In this document: piece by piece, positions 1 to 4,450 of the stretch | Layout: each line of letters opens with the position of its first letter | Position numbering within the stretch: position 1 is the first letter of the stretch | DNA from: Desulfobulbaceae bacterium | GTDB taxonomy: Bacteria; Desulfobacterota; Desulfobulbia; Desulfobulbales; Desulfobulbaceae | DNA: 5,235 nt | Direction: 5' to 3' | NCBI GenBank assembly: GCA_026986885.1 | Contig: JALSNT010000619.1 | Location: 1 to 5,235, forward strand | Position numbers and translations under genes: made by a program | Notes under the pieces: generated by a model | Databases searched by the model: none | What the model saw: only the letters and a program-made list of their open reading frames with translations | Told to the model about the DNA's origin: nothing

Positions 1-99
1 AAACTCGTCGGCCAGCGACGCAGTCTTTTAAAGTATCTGCAGAAAAAGGATATTGCCAAGTATCGCAGCTTGATTCAAAAACTTGGAATACGGAAGTAA
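1..99 (+). CDS. rpsO: 30S ribosomal protein S15, C-terminal fragment (5' end outside window)
   Basis: Frame 1 is open from the first base to a TAA at 97-99 and gives 32 residues. They include [14 protein letters not shown], then IAKY and a terminal LIQKLGIRK. This matches the end of S15, where family members carry an RRxLLxYLxxKD segment followed by RYxxLIxxLGLRK/R. S15 is usually about 89 residues, so roughly the first 57 are missing. S15 is a primary binder of 16S rRNA in the platform of the small subunit. The identification is strengthened by pnp downstream, since rpsO-pnp is a very common bacterial gene pair. The spacing is odd: 771 bases separate this stop from the pnp start, far more than usual, and no clear terminator lies directly after the stop. 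The nearest convincing one is at 727-770. Confidence 0.93.
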   Translation, partial: KLVGQRRSLLKYLQKKDIAKYRSLIQKLGIRK

Positions 100-366
100 C
101 GTACCCGCCAGGATTTCGGCAGGAACGGCTTTTCGTCCTCTATCGCTCAATTTAGGTATCATAAAGATCGTCCGACGTTTATTTTTATTGGGACCATCTT
201 CGAACAAACCAGTATGGCTGGACCGGATCGGCCGGTCACAATGAATATGTTCCCTCACCCTGGAATGGGCAGGCCCATACCCCGAAGGGATTTTCAGCAG
301 CTGAACCATCATGCCATAGTGGCACAACAAACTATGAAACAGAGGATATAATAGTAGTCAACCGCA
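100..366. other. Gene-free stretch after rpsO, no recognised content
   Basis: I recognise no gene here. The + strand frame that follows the rpsO stop stays open for about 83 codons to a TAA near 352-354, but I see no start codon with a Shine-Dalgarno and no family motif. On the - strand, an open frame runs from a TTG at 330 back into the rpsO coding end at 28, again without a Shine-Dalgarno; its product is rich in Arg, His and Pro and I recognise nothing in it. A perfect TATAAT occurs at 347-352 but has no matching -35 hexamer. The stretch may be decayed DNA or an untranslated 3' region of the rpsO transcript. Confidence 0.4.
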
Positions 367-375
367 GTTATGAGG

Positions 376-525
376 GTAAACGTTCACCAGCACCCCATCT
401 TCGTCCGATCAGGCCACCTCACATAGCGGGCTATCGGAGTCTCGCTGCGCTCGCTTACCTGACTCGTTGGCCTGCTTGAACGAATAGGTAAGCGAAGACT
501 CCGTGGGGCACTGGTAAACGTTTAC
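376..525. repeat. Inner inverted repeat pair with 22-bp arms (376-397 / 504-525)
   Basis: The arms align without gaps and differ at three of 22 positions. The right arm contains the perfect 12-bp palindrome GTAAACGTTTAC (514-525); the left arm has GTAAACGTTCAC. The segment could be the original core element of about 150 bp, with the outer copy at 559-571 added later by tandem duplication or a second insertion. Confidence 0.6.
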
Positions 526-571
526 ATTATGCAGGTAATGCGGGCGAAACAGTATCTGGGTGAACGGTTAC
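376..571. mobile_element. MITE-like non-coding repeat element with terminal inverted repeats and 9-bp flanking direct repeat
   Basis: The left end GTAAACGTTCACC (376-388) is inverted at the right end as GGTGAACGGTTAC (559-571), matching at 12 of 13 positions. The perfect 9-bp direct repeat GTTATGAGG abuts both ends (367-375 and 572-580), as a target-site duplication would. A further inverted copy of the left end lies inside: 376-397 pairs with 504-525 at 19 of 22 positions. Between them are more inverted arms: 400-416 with 468-484, and 435-442 plus 451-460 with 486-503. No open frame of useful length lies within, so an insertion would have needed a transposase acting in trans. GTAA-starting ends and duplications of about 8 bp recall the IS66 family, but that is recollection only. 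A variant of the flank, ATTATGCAGG, also follows the inner copy at 526-535, so the flanking repeat could instead belong to the repeat unit. Confidence 0.55.
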
Positions 572-580
572 GTTATGAGG
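513..580 (+). repeat. Two imperfect direct repeats of about 22 bp (513-535 and 559-580)
   Basis: The two copies share the pattern GGTRAACGKTTACRTTATG followed by AGG or CAGG. They differ by three substitutions and one inserted base, and they start 46 bases apart. This explains why the 9-bp flank of the larger element also appears, in altered form, inside it. Confidence 0.6.
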
Positions 581-582
581 CC

Positions 583-705
583 GTTGATTTAATGTATTTT
601 TTCCAAATCTCTTTGTTATACGAAAAATTTTATCCTGGGAATATTCGGCCTGTGGTAAAATTTTTCGTATGCCTCGATCTTGAACGAAAATCCTATTAAA
701 TCAAC
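583..705. repeat. Symmetric 123-bp inverted-repeat element with perfect 15-bp central stem
   Basis: The outer arms GTTGATTTAAT (583-593) and ATTAAATCAAC (695-705) are perfect 11-bp inverted repeats. The inner arms ATACGAAAAATTTTA (618-632) and TAAAATTTTTCGTAT (656-670) are perfect over 15 bp. Both pairs share the same centre near 644, so the element is one nested palindrome. The segments between outer and inner arms match only partly, for example an ATTTT near 596-600 against AAAAT at 687-691. The central 23 bases (633-655) hold a small GAATATTC palindrome (639-646). No frame is coding. It may be a second MITE-like element or, as RNA, a long hairpin in the rpsO-pnp transcript. The stem is AT-rich and not followed by a U-run, so it is not an ordinary terminator. 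Confidence 0.65.
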
Positions 706-726
706 AGACTCAGTTATGTGCGCGGC

Positions 727-770
727 AGGCGGAAATTAGACTGTTATCCGACCTCTGATTTCCGCCTTTT
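727..770 (+). terminator. Rho-independent terminator or attenuator between rpsO and pnp
   Basis: AGGCGGAAATTAGA (727-740) pairs with TCTGATTTCCGCCT (754-767), a 14-bp stem with one G-U pair and a 13-base loop. TTTT (767-770) follows, then GTTA. The GC-rich stem base directly ahead of the T-run is typical of intrinsic termination, although the T-run is short, so some read-through is likely. It probably ends rpsO transcripts. It corresponds in position to the terminator between rpsO and pnp in Escherichia coli, but here it lies over 600 bases from rpsO. Confidence 0.7.
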
Positions 771-793
771 GTTACAGCTAAAAGGATCAATAC

Positions 794-825
794 TGTTCAA
801 GGAAAACGATTTTCCAGGGTGGACA
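794..825 (+). promoter_or_regulatory. Hairpin in the pnp leader
   Basis: GGAAAA (801-806) pairs with TTTTCC (810-815) across a 3-base CGA loop. It is extended below an internal loop by TGTTC (794-798) with GGACA (821-825), including one G-U pair. It lies in the leader, 46 bases ahead of the chosen pnp start. It could be an RNase III or PNPase target, but this rests only on position and pairing. Confidence 0.35.
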
Positions 826-843
826 TAAAAGATCTTTCATTAA

Positions 844-857
844 TCGGCAATGGCCGA
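844..857 (+). promoter_or_regulatory. Small hairpin immediately upstream of the pnp Shine-Dalgarno
   Basis: TCGGC (844-848) pairs with GCCGA (853-857) around an AATG loop (849-852). The loop contains the upstream in-frame ATG at 850, which has no Shine-Dalgarno. The stem ends three bases before AGGAG at 861. This favours initiation at 871 and leaves the true RBS free just 3' of the stem. Confidence 0.35.
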
Positions 858-860
858 GAC

Positions 861-865
861 AGGAG
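861..865 (+). promoter_or_regulatory. Shine-Dalgarno deciding the pnp start at 871
   Basis: AGGAG lies five bases before the ATG at 871. The alternative ATG at 850 has no such motif ahead of it and would add seven residues (MAETGVC) that overlap this site. Homologous PNPases begin close to the position of residue 1 chosen here. Confidence 0.75.
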
Positions 866-870
866 TATGT

Positions 871-2958
871 ATGCAGAAAAAAGTTGAGACCGATATCGGT
901 GGCCGAACCATAGCCTTCGAGACCGGTAAAATGGCCAGGCAGACCAGTGGCTCCGTTGTTGTAACCTGCGGAGATACCATGGTGCTGGTTACGGCGGTAG
1001 CGGAAAAAAAGAGCAAAAATATGGGCTTTTTACCGTTGACCATTGAATATCAGGAGAAAATGTATGCCGCCGGCCGTATTCCGGGCAGTTATTTCCGTCG
1101 TGAAATCGGTCGTCCCAGTGAAAAAGAGGTACTAACCTGCCGCCTGATCGACAGGCCTCTCCGACCGCTTTTCCCCAAGGGTTACATGAGTGAAACCCAG
1201 GTGATAATTACCGTATTTTCGGCAGATCAGGAGATTGATCCGGATATTCTGGCAATGAACGGTGCTTCAACTGCACTTGCCATATCGGATATCCCCTGGC
1301 AGGGACCGATTGCCGCCGCCCGAGTCGGCTATGTAGATGGTGAATATCTGCTCAACCCGACCAAAACACAGCTGGAAAAATCAGAGATGAATCTGGTGGT
1401 GGCCGGTACGGAAAAGGCGGTGGTCATGGTCGAAGGTCGAACCGGAGAGCTGGCTGAAGATGTAGTTCTTGAGGCTATCTTTTTCGCCCATGAGGGTATG
1501 CAGCCGCTTATTGAACTGCAGAATAGCCTGCGTCTGGAGATCGGTAAAACAAAACGTGAAGTGATTCCTCCGGCCATTGACGAGGACCTGCAGGCCAAGG
1601 TGGAGAAACTTGCCGCCGCCGGTATGGAAGAAGTCGTTACCACGGCTGACAAGATGGCCAGGAACAATCGCTATGATCAGCTGAAAGACGAGGTTCTTGC
1701 CGGGCTTGACGAAGAGGAGTATGAGGGGGAATCAGAAGTATTTGACCTGCTTTCTGCCTTTAAAAAACGCATCATGCGGGAACGGATAGTGGAGAAAGGC
1801 GAACGACTTGACGGCCGCGGTTTTGAGGATGTCCGTCCTATTTCCTGTGAGGTCGGTGTTTTGCCGCGCGCCCATGGCTCCGCCCTTTTTACCCGCGGTG
1901 AAACCCAGGCCATGGTTATTGCCACCCTTGGCAGCGAGCGTGATGAGCAACATCTTGAAGGGTTGTCCGGCGACGTTTATCGTCGTTTTATGCTCCATTA
2001 TAACTTTCCTCCCTTTTGTGTCGGCGAGGTGCGGTTCATGCGAGGACCGAGCCGTCGAGATATCGGTCATGGTACACTGGCCCGACGCGGTATTGAGGCC
2101 GTCCTGCCCGCTGCCGATGAATTTCCCTATACCATGCGGGTGGTTTCCGAGGTGCTGGAATCAAACGGTTCGTCTTCCATGGCAACGGTATGCGGTGGTA
2201 GTCTTGCCCTGATGGATGCCGGTGTTTCTATTAAAAGTCCTGTGTCCGGCGTGGCCATGGGCCTTATCAAGGAAGGTGATAAGATTGTTGTCCTGACCGA
2301 TATCCTCGGTGATGAGGATCACCTGGGCGATATGGATTTCAAGGTTGTGGGAACCAGGGACGGTATTACCGCCCTGCAGATGGATATAAAGATAGACGGT
2401 GTTGACCGGGAAATCATGGGCAGGGCTCTGTCACAGGCAAAAAATGGTCGTCTGCATATCCTCTCCAAAATGGAGGAGGCCATTGATTCTCCACGGCAGG
2501 ATGTTTCCGAATATGCGCCCAAGTACCTGACGATTAAGATTCATCCGGATAAGATTCGTGACATTATCGGCCCCGGCGGCAAAATTATTCGTGAAATGAC
2601 CGCCGAGTATGAATCTAAGATTGATGTTGAAGATGACGGCACCGTCAAGATTTTCTCCACCAATGCCGAGCAGGGTGAAGCTTTGGTCAGGCACATTGAG
2701 GAGATGACCGCCATGCCGGAAATCGGCAGGGTTTATGAGGGTGTAGTCAAAACGGTTAAGGATTTCGGCGCCTTTGTCCAGATCCTGCCCGGTACCGACG
2801 GCATGGTACATATTTCCGAACTGAAGAAAGAACGGGTGGGCAAGGTGACCGATGTTCTGAATGAGGGGGATAAGGTACGTGTCAAGGTTCTTGATATTGA
2901 TGGTCGCGGTCGGATACGTCTGAGCCGGAAGGCGGCCCTGGAAGAGGGAGAAGAATAG
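871..2958 (+). CDS. pnp: Polyribonucleotide nucleotidyltransferase (PNPase)
   Basis: This cytoplasmic enzyme degrades RNA 3' to 5' with phosphate, releasing nucleoside diphosphates, and can add 3' tails in reverse. The 695-residue product has the full family layout. A first RNase PH-like domain (about 7-140) contains AAGRIPGSYFRRE and RLIDRPLRPLFP. A helical linker follows (about 235-310). The second RNase PH domain (about 320-545) contains GVLPRAHGSALFTRGETQ, the phosphate-binding serines 434-436 in SNGSSSMA, and GDEDHLGDMDFK with Asp481 and Asp487. Those two match the catalytic Asp486/Asp492 pair of E. coli by alignment. A KH domain with GPGG at 567-570 and an S1 domain from about 619 (GRVYEGVV to RIRLSRK) complete it. 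The length is normal and all key residues are present. The start at 871 is chosen for its AGGAG; 850 is the alternative. It lies downstream of rpsO and is closed by a strong terminator at 2995-3028. Confidence 0.98.
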   Translation: MQKKVETDIGGRTIAFETGKMARQTSGSVVVTCGDTMVLVTAVAEKKSKNMGFLPLTIEYQEKMYAAGRIPGSYFRREIGRPSEKEVLTCRLIDRPLRPLFPKGYMSETQVIITVFSADQEIDPDILAMNGASTALAISDIPWQGPIAAARVGYVDGEYLLNPTKTQLEKSEMNLVVAGTEKAVVMVEGRTGELAEDVVLEAIFFAHEGMQPLIELQNSLRLEIGKTKREVIPPAIDEDLQAKVEKLAAAGMEEVVTTADKMARNNRYDQLKDEVLAGLDEEEYEGESEVFDLLSAFKKRIMRERIVEKGERLDGRGFEDVRPISCEVGVLPRAHGSALFTRGETQAMVIATLGSERDEQHLEGLSGDVYRRFMLHYNFPPFCVGEVRFMRGPSRRDIGHGTLARRGIEAVLPAADEFPYTMRVVSEVLESNGSSSMATVCGGSLALMDAGVSIKSPVSGVAMGLIKEGDKIVVLTDILGDEDHLGDMDFKVVGTRDGITALQMDIKIDGVDREIMGRALSQAKNGRLHILSKMEEAIDSPRQDVSEYAPKYLTIKIHPDKIRDIIGPGGKIIREMTAEYESKIDVEDDGTVKIFSTNAEQGEALVRHIEEMTAMPEIGRVYEGVVKTVKDFGAFVQILPGTDGMVHISELKKERVGKVTDVLNEGDKVRVKVLDIDGRGRIRLSRKAALEEGEE

Positions 2959-2994
2959 GCATCCTGTTGTTTTTTGTTTATGGTATGCAGCAAC

Positions 2995-3028
2995 AGCCGA
3001 TTTCCTGGGCAGGGGATCGGCTTTTTTT
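2995..3028 (+). terminator. Strong Rho-independent terminator after pnp
   Basis: Bases 2995-3006 pair with 3011-3022 in a continuous 12-bp stem (AGCCGAT at the base, two G-U pairs, CCT at the top) around a GGGC tetraloop. A run of seven T (3022-3028) follows directly. It lies 36 bases past the pnp stop. A longer dut frame that could begin upstream at a TTG would run through this hairpin, which argues against that longer start. Confidence 0.9.
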
Positions 3029-3070
3029 CGTACTATCGAACGGGGCAAGGAATTCCTGTTGATAATTATT

Positions 3071-3074
3071 GGAG
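3071..3074 (+). promoter_or_regulatory. Shine-Dalgarno for dut
   Basis: GGAG lies ten bases before the ATG at 3085, a slightly long but workable spacing. A second ATG follows at once at 3088, which would place the motif 13 bases away. The motif supports 3085 over the far-upstream TTG at 2974. Confidence 0.55.
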
Positions 3075-3084
3075 TAATTCTAAG

Positions 3085-3552
3085 ATGATGGAAGCTACGC
3101 GGGAGATTAAGGTTCCATTTTGCTGGTTGGATCCGGAGCAGTGTCGGGATCTTCATTTACCGGAGTATGCAACGCAACAATCAGCGGGCATGGACGTTGG
3201 TGCGGCCATTGAACAAACCGTGGAAATTTTGCCGGGAGAAACGGCGTTGATTCCCAGCGGTTTTGCTGTTGCTCTGCCCTCTGGCTATGAGCTGCAGGTA
3301 CGGCCCCGTTCCGGGCTGGCGATTAAGCACGCAGTTACCGTTATCAATGCGCCGGGAACCATTGATGCCGATTATCGGGGTGAAATCAAGGTTGGGTTAA
3401 TCAATCTGGGTAAAAAATCATATGTTATTCATCGTGGTGATCGGATAGCCCAGTTGGTGCTGGCCCCGGTCTGTCGGATGATTGTACAACCTGTAGATCA
3501 GCTGGAGAATACGGAACGTGGTGCCGGGGGGTTCGGCCATACCGGGAAATAG
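3085..3552 (+). CDS. dut: Deoxyuridine 5'-triphosphate nucleotidohydrolase (dUTPase)
   Basis: The enzyme hydrolyses dUTP to dUMP and diphosphate, keeping uracil out of DNA and feeding thymidylate synthesis. The 155-residue product is normal for the homotrimeric class. All five conserved motifs are present in order: AGMDVGAA (34-41), RPRSGLAIK (73-81), [13 protein letters not shown] (88-100) with the uracil-contacting and catalytic Asp region, [12 protein letters not shown] (117-128), and [10 protein letters not shown] (145-154) near the C-terminus. In the last motif a His stands where many members have Ser. The ATG at 3085 fits family length and has a GGAG upstream. Starting at the in-frame TTG at 2974 would add 37 residues encoded across the pnp terminator and is unlikely. 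It sits behind that terminator, so it needs its own promoter, which I could not identify, or read-through. The next gene follows closely. Confidence 0.97.
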   Translation: MMEATREIKVPFCWLDPEQCRDLHLPEYATQQSAGMDVGAAIEQTVEILPGETALIPSGFAVALPSGYELQVRPRSGLAIKHAVTVINAPGTIDADYRGEIKVGLINLGKKSYVIHRGDRIAQLVLAPVCRMIVQPVDQLENTERGAGGFGHTGK

Positions 3553-3588
3553 GACTCTATGTTACCTGTTCCTCAGGGAAAAAACGGG

Positions 3589-4365
3589 ATGAAATTTTGT
3601 GTGTTAGGCAGCGGCAGTCGTGGTAACTGTACCTATGTCGAGACAGGCTGTGGGGGCATCCTTATTGATGCCGGCTTCTCCGGCAGGGAAATTGCCCGAC
3701 GACTGGCCATTATAGATAGAACACCGGAACAACTCGGGGCAATTCTTGTTACCCATGAGCATAATGATCATATTGCCGGTGTCGGTGTACTTTCCCGTCG
3801 CTATAATCTGCCGGTGTATGCCAATCTTCCAACCATGAAAGCGGCTGAGAAAAAGCTGGGAAAACTCTTTGCCTTTTATGAATTCCATACCGGTACGCCG
3901 TTTGATCTCCTGGAGTGTAGAATCCATCCCTTTGGTGTTTCCCACGACACCGCTGATCCGGTCGGGTTCATTCTTGAAAATAATGGGTTGACCCTCGGCT
4001 ATTGCACGGATACGGGGCGGATTACAAAACTTATGCAATATCTGCTGGGTCAATGCCATGGCCTGATTCTTGAGGCAAATCATGACCCGCAAATGTTGCA
4101 GGAGGGTCCTTATCCCCTCTCTCTTCAGCAGCGCGTACGTTCAAGTCACGGTCATCTGGCCAACGGTGATGCCGCCTCTTTTATCCACAGCCTGCAGGGA
4201 CCATTGCAGGCCCTTGTTCTGGCCCATTTGAGCGAGACTAATAATCATCCTGATCTGGTTATGCGGGCCGTCGGCCGTCTGGGTGATACTGTTGCCAGCC
4301 GGCAACCTGTGCTGGCCCGTCAGGCCGAGCCGGGGCCATTGATTGATCTTGGTGCCGGTACATAA
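3589..4365 (+). CDS. MBL-fold metallohydrolase, YycJ/WalJ-like
   Basis: This is a metallo-beta-lactamase-fold hydrolase, probably cytoplasmic and metal-dependent. The 258-residue product opens with MKFCVLGSGSRGN and ILIDAGFSG (24-32), the usual YycJ/WalJ N-terminus. The metal-binding motif HEHNDH lies at 56-61. Further likely ligands are His119 in GVSHD, Asp141 in GYCTDTG and His213 in AHLSETNNHP; LILEANHD (159-166) and SSHGHLAN (185-192) are typical of the family. Some Firmicute relatives sit with the WalRK genes and a DNA-related nuclease role has been proposed for them; no such neighbours are seen here and the substrate is unknown. An in-frame ATG at 3559, with AGGA four bases upstream, would add ten residues (MLPVPQGKNG). 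I prefer 3589 because homologues start at this MKF-like point and a CAGGGA lies ten bases upstream. The short gap to dut suggests co-transcription. Confidence 0.92.
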   Translation: MKFCVLGSGSRGNCTYVETGCGGILIDAGFSGREIARRLAIIDRTPEQLGAILVTHEHNDHIAGVGVLSRRYNLPVYANLPTMKAAEKKLGKLFAFYEFHTGTPFDLLECRIHPFGVSHDTADPVGFILENNGLTLGYCTDTGRITKLMQYLLGQCHGLILEANHDPQMLQEGPYPLSLQQRVRSSHGHLANGDAASFIHSLQGPLQALVLAHLSETNNHPDLVMRAVGRLGDTVASRQPVLARQAEPGPLIDLGAGT

Positions 4366-4392
4366 TATATCCACTTGTTACCGGAATTTTTA
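4355..4392 (+). terminator. Possible weak terminator at the end of the MBL-fold gene
   Basis: CCGGTA (4355-4360) pairs with TACCGG (4379-4384) across an 18-base loop, followed by AATTTTTATA. The stem is only six base pairs, overlaps the last codons, and has two A before the T-run. Termination here would be weak. It is the only candidate between this gene and the next. Confidence 0.3.
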
Positions 4393-4403
4393 TATGATAT
4401 TGT
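4375..4403 (+). promoter_or_regulatory. Candidate sigma70-type promoter for the solute-binding protein gene
   Basis: TTGTTA (4375-4380) and TATTGT (4398-4403) are separated by exactly 17 bases, and each matches the consensus hexamer at four of six positions. Initiation near 4410 would leave a leader of about 40 bases before the ATG at 4451. The surrounding DNA is AT-rich, so a chance match is possible. Confidence 0.35.
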
Positions 4404-4436
4404 AGCGATATTTCAATATGTTGTGTAAAGATTCGG

Positions 4437-4443
4437 TAAGGAG
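4437..4443 (+). promoter_or_regulatory. Strong Shine-Dalgarno for the last gene
   Basis: TAAGGAG lies seven bases before the ATG at 4451. It is the best ribosome binding site in the window and fixes this start, which matters because the gene runs off the end and the N-terminal sequence is unusual. Confidence 0.8.
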
Positions 4444-4450
4444 CCGGCAG

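Noticed and set aside
28..330. - strand open frame of 100 codons overlapping the rpsO end
   Set aside because: It starts at TTG with no Shine-Dalgarno, overlaps a real coding end antisense, and its Arg/His/Pro-rich product matches no family I know.
347..352. Perfect TATAAT as a promoter -10 for a transcript toward pnp
   Set aside because: No acceptable -35 lies 16-18 bases upstream and no extended -10 TG is present; the nearby TGGCAC (320-325) lacks a sigma54 -12 partner.
376..580. Integron attC site, CRISPR repeats or tRNA in the repeat-rich spacer
   Set aside because: There is no GTTRRRY/RYYYAAC core pair, no regularly spaced identical repeats with unique spacers, and no cloverleaf; the arms fit a palindromic insertion element better.
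769..796. TTGTTA / TACTGT as the pnp promoter
   Set aside because: Spacing of 16 is acceptable, but the -10 matches at only three of six positions and the -35 overlaps the terminator tail; too weak to list.
2964..2996. CTGTTG / CAACAG inverted repeat as an antiterminator for the pnp terminator
   Set aside because: Only six base pairs across a 21-base loop, overlapping the terminator stem by two bases; it cannot compete with the 12-bp stem.
3048..3057. AGGAATTCCT palindrome upstream of dut as an operator
   Set aside because: A lone 10-bp palindrome with no second copy or neighbouring promoter; chance is sufficient explanation.
2974..3084. N-terminal extension of dut from an upstream TTG
   Set aside because: The extra 37 codons run through the pnp terminator, lack a Shine-Dalgarno and make the protein longer than the family norm.
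2431..3156. - strand open frame of 241 codons across the pnp end and dut start
   Set aside because: It is the complement of well-identified genes and the pnp terminator, with no recognisable family and no RBS.
4397..4419. ATATTG / CAATAT inverted repeat near the last gene's promoter
   Set aside because: Only six AT-rich base pairs in an AT-rich stretch, expected by chance.
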